Positions 55,392 through 63,404 of a stretch of DNA of 64,000 nt are shown here, piece by piece; the first letter of the stretch is position 1; each line of letters begins with the position of its first letter. The DNA comes from Verrucomicrobiaceae bacterium UBA2429 (GTDB lineage Bacteria; Verrucomicrobiota; Verrucomicrobiia; Verrucomicrobiales; Verrucomicrobiaceae). Location of the stretch: the NCBI GenBank assembly GCA_002343505.1, contig DDQZ01000077.1, positions 1 through 64,000 on the forward strand, written 5' to 3'. Made by a program: the position numbers and the translations under genes. Below the pieces are notes generated by a model, which made no database searches, was not told the DNA's origin, and saw only the letters and a program-made list of their open reading frames with translations.

Positions 55392-56688
55392 ACTTCACCG
55401 CGATGCCATACATGGCGCGATGCCGTCCATCCTTCTCGGTATACGGCGGACCGAGCTTCACTTGGCCTGCCGTTGGCATCGCGCGTTTCCAGACTTGGTA
55501 GATGACGAAGATTTCGCCGCTGGCATCGGCGGTCATGCCTTGGACGACGGGATTGTCTGCCCACGGGCCGCTGCGGAGACCGAAAGCGGCCTCCACAAAG
55601 TCACGCCGCACCCACTCCGGCACCTCAGCACGCGCATCGAGCATCAAATAGACGGTGCAGGGTCGCGAAACCGTGAGCGTGAGTTCCAAATCAGGATCGT
55701 GGCGATCCGGCGAGAAGGTGCCGACGATGTCCGCGCCGATCAACTCGGACGGAAACGCCTCGCCGGGCATTGGCTGCCAGCGTGGCTTGCCGAGCGTGGA
55801 GTAAGGCCGCGCACCGGCTCGCACCTGGCCGGCTTGCAGCGTGTAGAAGGCGTAGGTGCCGCCGTCATTGACGTTGTCGGCCACATTCGTCACGAGCGCA
55901 TCACGCGGCGGTGGCGCGAGCGTCGCAAAGGAATCGCCGCGCGTGTTGATGCACACGAGACGACGCGCTGTGGCGCTCGGATGCACTCGCACCGCTTCAC
56001 CCGCCATGAGCGAGGCGAGCTGCTTCGGCTGCGCTTTGCCATAGACCTCCACTTTGCCCTGAAACACCGCCACATCCGTCTCACCCGCGCTGCTGAGCGA
56101 CACACCAAAGCGCGTGCCGAGGTCCACCACGCGTGCGTTGGCGGTCTCGATGACGAAACCTTTGCCCAAATCACCCACATCCGCTGTCACACTGCCCGCG
56201 AGCAGCGTGGCATGCATCGCGTCGGCGAGTTGCAAATGCACAGGTGCGCTCAAATCGAGCGTCACACCGGAATCGAGCTGCAACTGCACGCTACCGTGAT
56301 CCAGCCGCACCTCGCTCATCCGCCGCGTGCTGTTTTTTGGCCAAATCGAAGCCGCATCGTCCGAAACGGCCGTCACATGCACTTCCACGCCGCGCGGCAT
56401 CCACAACGCCAAAACGCCCGCGAGCAAAAAAACGGCCGCTGCGGCCCAACGAACGGTTTGCGAGCGCCAGACGGTCGTTTTGGCCTTCGGCGCACTCAGC
56501 GGCTGCTGCGCCACCGGACGTACCATCGTCTTCAGAGCGGCATCGACATGCGCGTAGCGCAAAAATTCGCGTCGTAGCTCCGCATCGGCACTCAGACGGG
56601 CATCCAGGGCCTTCACTTCCTCCGCCGTCGCACGACCGCTGAGATAGCTCTCGATCCAACGGAAATCCTTTTCGCGTTCCGTGCTCAT
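55390..56688 (-). CDS. FecR-type anti-sigma/sensor protein
   Basis: A 432-residue protein: an N-terminal cytoplasmic helical segment (about 1-78, GRATAEEVKALDARLSADAE), a single membrane segment (about 80-97, WAAAAVFLLAGVLALWM), and a large outer domain. That domain contains a FecR-like region (LDLSAPVHLQLADAM and VVDLGTRFGVSLS). It starts 4 bp inside the sigma factor's end (ATGA), so the pair is one unit. In Planctomycetes/Verrucomicrobia such FecR-like proteins follow each ECF sigma factor and are thought to control it in response to an outside signal. The signal here is unknown. Confidence 0.85.
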   Translation of the reverse strand: MSTEREKDFRWIESYLSGRATAEEVKALDARLSADAELRREFLRYAHVDAALKTMVRPVAQQPLSAPKAKTTVWRSQTVRWAAAAVFLLAGVLALWMPRGVEVHVTAVSDDAASIWPKNSTRRMSEVRLDHGSVQLQLDSGVTLDLSAPVHLQLADAMHATLLAGSVTADVGDLGKGFVIETANARVVDLGTRFGVSLSSAGETDVAVFQGKVEVYGKAQPKQLASLMAGEAVRVHPSATARRLVCINTRGDSFATLAPPPRDALVTNVADNVNDGGTYAFYTLQAGQVRAGARPYSTLGKPRWQPMPGEAFPSELIGADIVGTFSPDRHDPDLELTLTVSRPCTVYLMLDARAEVPEWVRRDFVEAAFGLRSGPWADNPVVQGMTADASGEIFVIYQVWKRAMPTAGQVKLGPPYTEKDGRHRAMYGIAVK

Positions 56689-57218
56689 GCCACGCCCTCC
56701 TTCGCGAGTTCACGCTTCGCGCACTCGGTGAGCATCATGCGGATGCGGTGCAGCGATTTATACACTGCCATCGCCGTGCGCCCGAGCCGCGCCGCCAGCT
56801 CATCCATGCGCGAGCCCGGCGCATACGCCGCCTCCACGAGGGAGCGCTGGTCGGTGGGCAGCTTTTGCAGGCAGGTGTCGAGCGCCTTTCGCTCATCGGT
56901 GAACTGATCCGCCATCTCCTCCGCCTCATCCGCGAGCGTGGCGAATAATTCATCGCCAAACACATGCCGGTCACGGCTCATCTTCCGCCGAAACTCCAGC
57001 GACTCCAGCCGTGCGACGCCGAAGGCCCAGCGCCGGAAATCCTCCGGCGCGGAGAGCGTGTGAAAGCGCTTCCAAAGCGCCATCGCCACCTCCTGCATCA
57101 CATCATCCGCATCCACCAGCGTCTGCACGAGCGAGCGCACAAAGCCGCGGATCGACGGCTCATGCTCCACATAAAGGCGGAGGAAGTTTGCGTGTTGCTG
57201 GAAGTTGGGATCGGGCAT
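56685..57218 (-). CDS. ECF sigma factor, Rhodopirellula/Verrucomicrobium type
   Basis: A 177-residue sigma factor. Region 2 (LVDADDVMQEVAMALWKRF, plus DFRRWAFGVARLES) and region 4 (LPTDQRSLVEAAYAPGSRMD, then ELAARLGRTAMAVYKSLHRI) are both clear. It resembles the Rhodopirellula/Verrucomicrobium extracytoplasmic-function sigma group, normally paired with a FecR-like regulator, as here. It would direct RNA polymerase to a small regulon, perhaps including nearby sulfatases and hydrolases (inference). The promoter lies in the short gap that holds a hairpin at 57268-57286, facing the chimeric cytochrome gene. Confidence 0.9.
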   Translation of the reverse strand: MPDPNFQQHANFLRLYVEHEPSIRGFVRSLVQTLVDADDVMQEVAMALWKRFHTLSAPEDFRRWAFGVARLESLEFRRKMSRDRHVFGDELFATLADEAEEMADQFTDERKALDTCLQKLPTDQRSLVEAAYAPGSRMDELAARLGRTAMAVYKSLHRIRMMLTECAKRELAKEGVA

Positions 57219-57267
57219 TTTGCAGGGACACTGCCGAGCACGGGAGCGTTTGCCGCATTTTTTGCCG

Positions 57268-57286
57268 CCCCCTAGTTTTCGGGGGG
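57268..57286 (+). other. Short G/C hairpin between divergent genes
   Basis: CCCCC (57268-57272) and GGGGGG (57281-57286) enclose an 8-base T-rich loop. It lies between the sigma factor start and the chimeric gene start, so it is not a normal terminator for either. It could be a regulatory hairpin, but it is short. Confidence 0.35.
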
Positions 57287-57334
57287 TGAACGGCTAAGTC
57301 TGTCGCCACCGAGGCGTATGCTTCTCACTCCACC

Positions 57335-58282
57335 ATGACTTTCTGGTTTCGTTTTCGATCCTCATTCGCCGCCGCGCTCACCGCTAGTCTTGCCTTTGCC
57401 GGTGCTGGCTTTGCTGCTGAACCGTATGACACTTTCCTGGAGACGCATTGCATTAAATGCCATGGTCCGGAGAAGGAGAAGGGAGACTTGCGGATCGACC
57501 AACTCTCGCGCGATTTCAAAGTGGGCGCGGACACGCATCATTGGGCGGAGGTGATCGAGCAGGTGAACTCGGGCGAGATGCCGCCGAAGAAGGAGAAGAA
57601 GCCCGCGCAGGAGGAGATCGCGGCGTTTGTGACGAGCCTGGATGCGCGCATCAAGGAAGGTCGCGCGGCCCGCATGGCGGCTCGCCCAGCAGTGGCGCAC
57701 TACCGGCTGAGCCGGAAGGAGTATCAAAACACGGTCTATGACCTGCTCGGCGTGCGCTACGATCCCGCGAAGCCGGGCGAACTGAATGAGGACACGCTCT
57801 GGCATGGCTTTGAGCGCATCGGATCGGAGCTGTCGCCTTCGCATGTGGATCGTTATTACCGCGCTGCGGAGCTGGTGCTGGAGCGCGCGTTTCCCGCAGC
57901 GGCGGCGGGAGAGGCTCGCAAACTTTGCAAGACGGGGGCGGAGATCCGCGATCTGGAGGCGAAGAAGCTCCTCGACAAGACGCTCATCGTCATCACCACC
58001 GAGTTCGGCCGGCCACCGGAGTTCGACAGCGGCGGCGGGCACTGCCACCAGGGCAGCGCCTTCACCTGCGTGCTGGCCGGTGGTGGCCTGCGCCACTGCG
58101 GTGCCTGGGGCGAGACCGACGAGCTCTCCAAAGAGATCGTCGCCAACCCCGTCAGCGTGCCCGACTTCTTCGCCACCATCTGCGCCGCCTTGGGCGTTGA
58201 CTACCGCAAGAACCTTTACGACGGCGACCGCCCCGTGCCGATCACGGATCAAGGAAGCCCCATCGCAGCTCGTTTTGCATAG
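57335..58282 (+). CDS. Chimeric cytochrome/DUF1501 protein from recombination
   Basis: A 315-residue frame that joins two unrelated halves. Residues 1-200 are the N-terminus of a secreted PSCyt1/DUF1587 cytochrome: signal peptide ([19 protein letters not shown]), haem motif CIKCH (CxxCH), EMPPKKEK and [18 protein letters not shown]. From about residue 204 ([20 protein letters not shown]) it is the C-terminal part of a DUF1501 protein, matching 45123-45440 at about 93%. The remainder of the cytochrome and the first two-thirds of DUF1501 are missing. The fusion is in frame, so a protein could be made, but it lacks the catalytic parts of both. I treat it as a probable pseudogene or recombination product. 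Confidence 0.75.
   Translation: MTFWFRFRSSFAAALTASLAFAGAGFAAEPYDTFLETHCIKCHGPEKEKGDLRIDQLSRDFKVGADTHHWAEVIEQVNSGEMPPKKEKKPAQEEIAAFVTSLDARIKEGRAARMAARPAVAHYRLSRKEYQNTVYDLLGVRYDPAKPGELNEDTLWHGFERIGSELSPSHVDRYYRAAELVLERAFPAAAAGEARKLCKTGAEIRDLEAKKLLDKTLIVITTEFGRPPEFDSGGGHCHQGSAFTCVLAGGGLRHCGAWGETDELSKEIVANPVSVPDFFATICAALGVDYRKNLYDGDRPVPITDQGSPIAARFA
57943..58260 (+). repeat. Dispersed repeat A, copy 2 (tail of chimeric gene)
   Basis: Copy 2 of the 318-bp stretch at 45123-45440, with constant offset 12820, no gaps and 23 mismatches by hand count. Identity stops at the same codon in both copies near the stop, and at the fusion point upstream. Confidence 0.8.
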
Positions 58283-58308
58283 TCAGAAACTGGGAGACTG
58301 AGGCAGCC

Positions 58309-59496
58309 ATGAAAACGAACTTGTCGTTCATATTGTTGTTCTTGACGGCCGCGCGGGCCATCGCCGCCGACGGTCTGCTGCTCGATCTCGTCGTGCCGCC
58401 GGGTGAGAAGGACCGATTTCAACATGCGGAGTTTTCCTTCTGGATCGCGGACGCTGCAAAGCCAGTCAAAGCGGTCATCATTCATCAGCACGGCTGCACC
58501 AATGCCTCACCGGACAAGCATCCGCCGATCACAGGCGACTGGCATTGGCGGGCGCTGGCGCGGAAGCACGACGCGGCGCTGCTGGTGCCGATGTATCACG
58601 TCGCGAAGAACTGCGATGAGTGGAACGACCCCGACAGCGGCTCCGAAAGCGCTCTTTTCACCGCTTTGGAAGACTTTGCGCAGAGGTCGAAGCGGCCTGG
58701 ACTCAAAGACGCGCCTTGGGTGCTGTGGGGCCACTCCGGCGGCTCAAGCTGGTCCGCGCAGATGATCACGCGGCATCCGAAGCGCGTGCTCGCGGCCTCG
58801 TTTCGCGGCGGCTGCCACAAGCAGTTTGGCGTGCCGGAGTTTCGCGCCAAGTTCGGCCCCATCGCCCGCGATCTGCCGCTGCTGTTTGTGTGGGGGAAAC
58901 GCGAGTCCGTGCCCGGCTCCAGTCATTTCGTCTCCTGGGAGCCGATGAACACGATGTATCGCGAACTGCGCGGGCAGGGCGGCAAGGTCTGCCGCGTCAT
59001 TGACCCACGCTCCGAACATGGCTGCGATGACTCGCGCTTCATGAGCATCAACTTCTTCGACGCCGTGCTTTCAGGTCAGGCCAACGCCAAGCCCTCCAAC
59101 GATGCATCCGCGCCCTGGCTGCCCAACGACACCTTCGCCGCGCTATGGTCTGAGTTTTCGGAAAATGGCACGCTCGTTCCTGCCAAGGCACCTGCGCAGG
59201 CAGCCGAACTCCAGGCGAAGCGTGCGGGTGACGGCAGAATCAAACTCACATGGCGCGTCGTTCCCGATCTCACCGGAGGTCTGCGGGCCATCCGCATTCA
59301 TCGCGATGGCCGGCTTTGGAAAGATCTCGCCATTAAACCAACGGACTTCATTGCCACAGGTCGCGATTCCACGCCTGAGGCGTTGCGCCCGATGGAGCTT
59401 GAGGATGAAAGTCGTGACACACACGGCTACACGCTCACGTTTCTCGATGCCGCCAGCCATGAGTCACCGCACAGCCCTCCAATTCATGTTCCGTGA
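58309..59496 (+). CDS. Secreted alpha/beta hydrolase with C-terminal beta-domain
   Basis: A 395-residue protein with signal peptide (MKTNLSFILLFLTAARAIA). The hydrolase core has an oxyanion region HQHGCTN, the nucleophile elbow GHSGGS (GxSxG) and a likely catalytic His in SEHGCDD. The C-terminal 110 residues (about 285-395, from AAELQAKRAGDGRIKLTWRV) look like a Fn3-like domain. Substrate is unknown; such enzymes often remove acetyl or feruloyl groups from glycans. It lies 26 bp after the chimeric gene and overlaps or abuts the next hydrolase. Confidence 0.82.
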   Translation: MKTNLSFILLFLTAARAIAADGLLLDLVVPPGEKDRFQHAEFSFWIADAAKPVKAVIIHQHGCTNASPDKHPPITGDWHWRALARKHDAALLVPMYHVAKNCDEWNDPDSGSESALFTALEDFAQRSKRPGLKDAPWVLWGHSGGSSWSAQMITRHPKRVLAASFRGGCHKQFGVPEFRAKFGPIARDLPLLFVWGKRESVPGSSHFVSWEPMNTMYRELRGQGGKVCRVIDPRSEHGCDDSRFMSINFFDAVLSGQANAKPSNDASAPWLPNDTFAALWSEFSENGTLVPAKAPAQAAELQAKRAGDGRIKLTWRVVPDLTGGLRAIRIHRDGRLWKDLAIKPTDFIATGRDSTPEALRPMELEDESRDTHGYTLTFLDAASHESPHSPPIHVP

Positions 59497-60346
59497 TGTT
59501 TGCACGGCTTTGTTTTCCTTCATCCTGGTCCTGGCGGCATGCGCCGAGGCTGCCCGGACGTTGCCTGACATGCGGGCCGACATCGCCTATAAAAGCGGCT
59601 CTGATTTGAGCGACTACGAGCGCGAGCGCTGCAAGCTCGACCTCTATCTGCCTGCGGAGAAAAAAGGCTTTCCCACGCTCGTCTGGTTTCATGGGGGCGG
59701 GCTGACCGGCGGCAGCAAGTCGGGCAAGGACACGACTAAAATTGCTCAAAGCCTCGCGGCGGCGGGCATCGCCGTGGTTGTGCCTGATTATCGGCTAAGT
59801 CCGAAGGCCGCGTTTCCCGCTTATGTCGAGGACGCCGCTGCAGCGGTGGCCTGGGCGCGTCAGCACATCGGCGAACATGGCGGTGACCCGCGCAAACTCT
59901 TCATCGGCGGCCATTCGGCGGGCGCATATCTCACGCTCATGCTCGGCATGGACCTGCGCTATTTGAAGAAGCACGGCATCGGCCAGGATGCCATCGCCGG
60001 CCTCATCCCGGTCAGCGGCCAGACCATGACGCATTACACCGTGCGCGGCGAACGCGGGCAGGGCGGTCGCTACGACGTGACTGCCGACGATGCCGCGCCC
60101 ATTCACTATGCCCGCAAGGACACCGCGCCCGTGCTCCTGATTTTTGCCGACAACGACATGGCCTCACGCGCCGAGGAAAACGAATACCTCGCCGCCGTGC
60201 TGCGCGCCACGGGCAACGAGCAAATCACCGTGCGCAAAATCGCCGATCGCGAGCACGGCAGCGTCGGCCACCGCATCGCCGAGCCGGACGATCCCGCCCG
60301 TGCCGCGCTGATGGAGTTCATCAGCATGCACAGCGAAACGCGGTAA
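59486..60346 (+). CDS. Secreted alpha/beta hydrolase (carboxylesterase type)
   Basis: A 286-residue esterase. The ATG at 59486 gives a signal peptide (MFRDVCTALFSFILVLAACA) and overlaps the previous gene by 11 bp; an ATG at 59459 is also possible. Motifs: oxyanion HGGGLTGGS, nucleophile GGHSAGAY (GxSxG), acid region FADNDMASRAEE, and His in REHGSVGH. It resembles BD-FAE/acetyl-esterase proteins of glycan degradation. Together with the preceding hydrolase it suggests removal of acyl groups from a polysaccharide (inference). Confidence 0.85.
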   Translation: MFRDVCTALFSFILVLAACAEAARTLPDMRADIAYKSGSDLSDYERERCKLDLYLPAEKKGFPTLVWFHGGGLTGGSKSGKDTTKIAQSLAAAGIAVVVPDYRLSPKAAFPAYVEDAAAAVAWARQHIGEHGGDPRKLFIGGHSAGAYLTLMLGMDLRYLKKHGIGQDAIAGLIPVSGQTMTHYTVRGERGQGGRYDVTADDAAPIHYARKDTAPVLLIFADNDMASRAEENEYLAAVLRATGNEQITVRKIADREHGSVGHRIAEPDDPARAALMEFISMHSETR

Positions 60347-60426
60347 GTCTCGTGATGCATGGCCTGCCGGGATCGTTCCAGTTTTTTCAAACTCAATAAT
60401 CCTGCCAACCCGAACCACCCCATGCC

Positions 60427-61959
60427 ATGAACTCTCAACACTCCACCCGTCGGAACTTCGTGCGGCGATTCGGCAGCACTTCCTCCCAGTTCGCCAACCA
60501 GCCGCCTGTCCTCGTCAGTCTTTGCGTTTGCCTCTGCGTTTTCACGGCCTTGGTCGTGCATGCGGCGGAACCCGTCGAGATCGGTCGGCGCGTCCAGTTC
60601 TTCATGGATGATCACATCGTGGACAACCGCTGGTCGCTGAAGCCGAAGACCGAGGAAGTGGTGCGCGCTTTTCACGCGCCGGAAAAGCACGCGGCCAATC
60701 CCGTGATCGCCGGACAAGGCGGCTACGTCAGCGCGGTTCGCGAGCCGGACACCGGGCTGGTGCGCTTGTGGTATCAGATCGCCCGCTGGACCGGCGAGGC
60801 CGGCAAGGGCGCGGACTATGCCATCGCTTATGCCGAGTCCAAGGACGGCGTGACCTTCGAGAGGCCCGAGTTCAACCTCGTCGAATGGCAGGGCACAAAG
60901 GCCAACAACGTCGTCTGGCGCGGCCCCTCGGGAAGGCGCGCCAGCGGGGCGCAGATCGTCCAGGCGCCGGAGCGGGACAAGCGCGGTTTCCGCTACCTCC
61001 TCACCTATCACACCGGCGGCGCGGGCAAAGGCATGAACGGCATCCGGGTGGTCGGCTCCCACGATGGCATCCACTGGGACGCCGGCAGCGACTCGCTCAT
61101 CACCGAGCTGCACAGCGACACGATCAATTCCATCGTCCACGACGGAGATCGCGGCCAGTATGTGATGTTCTGCCGCCCGAAGGACCGCTACCTCGTGGGA
61201 GGCGCCACCGGCAATTTCCTCGAAACCGGAGAGTCCCGCCGCATCGCGCGAATGAGCGGGGCCGACTTATGGAAGCCGTGGACGGGCCCGGCGGAGACCA
61301 TCCTCATTCCCGACGAACTCGACATGCAGCGCGGCTTCAACCGCTTCTACGGGATGTCGGCGCGCTGGCACGAGGGCATCTACTGGGGAGCGCTGCTCTG
61401 CTTCAAACTGAACACCGACATCACCACCGAACTCGCCTGGAGCCGCGACGGGCGGCGCTTTGAGCGTTTGCCCCTGCGCCCGAAGCTGCTCGCGCTCGGC
61501 CCCGACGGTGCCTGGGACGACGGCATGGTCTATGGCAGCGCCGACTGGGTCGAAATGGGCGACCGCTGGTATCTGTATTACGCCGGTCATGACGGCCCGC
61601 ATGAGACTCCCCATCGCACGCCGGGGATCGGACTTGCCACCCTGCGCAAGGAGGGATTCGTCTCCCTGCGCGGACCTCGCGGGGGCGGTGTGGTCTGCAC
61701 GAGGCTGCTGCGCTGGCCCGGCGGCGGACTGAAGGTCAACGCCGACGCCAGCAAAGGCGAAATGCGTGTCCGCGTGTCCGATGAAAAGCGCAGGCCGCTG
61801 GACGGATTCGGCTACGAGGACATGGAGACCTTCACCGGCGACAGCACCGCGATCGAGGTCGAGTGGCGGGGAAAATCACTCAACGAACTCCAGGGCCGCG
61901 CCATTCGGCTGGAGTTTCACCTGCGCGATGCCGACCTCTTTACATTTCGCGCGGAATAG
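60427..61959 (+). CDS. Secreted beta-propeller glycosidase-like protein, paralogue of 34914-36458
   Basis: A 510-residue protein with a Tat-like/signal leader (STRRNFVRRFG followed by LVSLCVCLCVFTALVVHAA). The mature part begins RRVQFFMDDHIVDNR, like the KQLFVDSVMI start of the paralogue at 34914, and shares its propeller layout (DGIHWDAGSD, AWSRDGRRFERLPL). The C-terminal sandwich (GGLKVNADASKGEMRVRVSD) matches the other gene's GSKLTVNADVKSGSLAVEVL. It is probably a GH32/43-like propeller, substrate unknown. The gene follows the esterase by 80 bp. Confidence 0.8.
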   Translation: MNSQHSTRRNFVRRFGSTSSQFANQPPVLVSLCVCLCVFTALVVHAAEPVEIGRRVQFFMDDHIVDNRWSLKPKTEEVVRAFHAPEKHAANPVIAGQGGYVSAVREPDTGLVRLWYQIARWTGEAGKGADYAIAYAESKDGVTFERPEFNLVEWQGTKANNVVWRGPSGRRASGAQIVQAPERDKRGFRYLLTYHTGGAGKGMNGIRVVGSHDGIHWDAGSDSLITELHSDTINSIVHDGDRGQYVMFCRPKDRYLVGGATGNFLETGESRRIARMSGADLWKPWTGPAETILIPDELDMQRGFNRFYGMSARWHEGIYWGALLCFKLNTDITTELAWSRDGRRFERLPLRPKLLALGPDGAWDDGMVYGSADWVEMGDRWYLYYAGHDGPHETPHRTPGIGLATLRKEGFVSLRGPRGGGVVCTRLLRWPGGGLKVNADASKGEMRVRVSDEKRRPLDGFGYEDMETFTGDSTAIEVEWRGKSLNELQGRAIRLEFHLRDADLFTFRAE

Positions 61960-62050
61960 CTCCGCTCATTCTCGGTGCGATGCGGGGCTTCCCTTTGAGA
62001 TGACGCGGAAGATCATGTGCTGCCGCCTGAGTTTTTCGAGGAACCCTGCC

Positions 62051-63394
62051 ATGATGCGGCAGATGCGGACAAAAGCGGTGCTCATTCTCGTCCTCGCCAC
62101 CGCATTCATCGCCGCCGCCGAATCTCCCTCGCGCATCCCCGCCTTCCCAGGCGCGGAGGGTGCTGGAAAGTGGGCCAAGGGCGGACGCGGCGGGCGGGTG
62201 CTGCGGGTGACGAACCTGGACGACGCGGGACCGGGCAGCCTGCGTGCTGCAGTGGAGGCGAAGGGGCCTCGCACGGTCGTCTTTGATGTGTCGGGCACCA
62301 TCGCGCTGAAGTCCGCGCTGAGCATCAAGCAGCCCTTCATCACCATCGCCGGGCAGACTGCGCCGGGCGCTGGCATCTGCCTGAAAGGGCACGGGCTGTA
62401 TGTCAGCAACACGCACGATGTCATCATCCGCCATCTGCGCTGCCGGCCCGGCGACCAAGCCTTGAAGCCCGGCGAGGTGGACGCCATTAGCCTCACGAAT
62501 GCGCGCGATGTCATCCTGGATCATTGCTCCGCCACCTGGAGCACGGACGAATGCCTCTCCATCACGCGCGACTCCGACCGCGTCACCGTGCAACATTGCC
62601 TCATCGCCGAGGCGCTCACCAGCCATTCCCTCGGCTCGATCATCGGCTCCTATGAAGGCTCCATCTCCTTTTTGCACAACCTCTTTGCCAGCAATCGCGG
62701 GCGCAATCCGCGGCTGAGCGGCTATCAGGCGGAGGCCGGACGCGGGGGCACTGCCGGGCCGCGCGTGGACTTCCGGCACAATGTCATCTTCAACTGGTAC
62801 TCCGGCCCCGGCTACACGGGCACAGCCAAGCCCGATGCGCCGGAGCGCGTGGCCTTCAATCTCGTGGGCAATCATTACAAGCCGGGACCCGACACGCTGG
62901 CCTCGCAGCGCGGCCTCATTTTCACCCTTCATGAAGGGGCAACGGTGGAAGCCTATCTGGCGGGCAATGTGAACGAGGCCGCGCCCTCAGCCGCGCAGGC
63001 GGATATGCTGCGGATCAAGCCCGGCGTGAACCTCACGCTGCGCGAGACACCCGTGCCTCACGAGCCCTTGGAGAGGACTCTGACCGCCGCCGAGGCTTAT
63101 GCATCGGTGCTTCAAAACGCCGGCGCCACGCTGCCCCGCCGCGATGCCGTGGACACGCGCATCATTGCCGGAGTGAAAGACGGCAGCGGCAGGCAGATCG
63201 CCACGATCCCAGTCAATGCCTGGCCCGAGCTGCGCAGCGCCGCTCCTTGGACTGACCGCGATGGCGACGGCCTGCCAGACGCCTGGGAGCGGACGCACGG
63301 CCTTGATCCTGACGACGGCACGGATGCCGCACACGCCGCAAGCTCTGAAGGCTGGACTCATCTCGAACTCTGGCTGAACAGTCCGCATCCCTGA
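62051..63394 (+). CDS. Secreted pectate-lyase-like protein with dockerin-like end
   Basis: A 447-residue protein with signal peptide (RTKAVLILVLATAFIAAAES); start ATG at 62051 is preceded by GAGG at a good distance (62054 and 62063 also possible). The body is a PL1/PL9-type parallel beta-helix: GGRGGRVLRVTNLDDAGPGS, TVVFDVSGTIAL, THDVIIRHLRCRPGD and ARDVILDHCSATWSTDE. Pectate lyases cleave polygalacturonate by beta-elimination using Ca2+. The tail (DRDGDGLPDAWERTHGLDPD) is a thrombospondin-3/dockerin-like Ca2+ motif. Good evidence for a plant or algal acidic polysaccharide target. Confidence 0.87.
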   Translation: MMRQMRTKAVLILVLATAFIAAAESPSRIPAFPGAEGAGKWAKGGRGGRVLRVTNLDDAGPGSLRAAVEAKGPRTVVFDVSGTIALKSALSIKQPFITIAGQTAPGAGICLKGHGLYVSNTHDVIIRHLRCRPGDQALKPGEVDAISLTNARDVILDHCSATWSTDECLSITRDSDRVTVQHCLIAEALTSHSLGSIIGSYEGSISFLHNLFASNRGRNPRLSGYQAEAGRGGTAGPRVDFRHNVIFNWYSGPGYTGTAKPDAPERVAFNLVGNHYKPGPDTLASQRGLIFTLHEGATVEAYLAGNVNEAAPSAAQADMLRIKPGVNLTLRETPVPHEPLERTLTAAEAYASVLQNAGATLPRRDAVDTRIIAGVKDGSGRQIATIPVNAWPELRSAAPWTDRDGDGLPDAWERTHGLDPDDGTDAAHAASSEGWTHLELWLNSPHP

Positions 63395-63404
63395 CCAACC
63401 ATCC

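Noticed and set aside
57268..57286. Calling the G/C hairpin a terminator
   Set aside because: It lies between divergent starts, has no T-run after either arm and is short.
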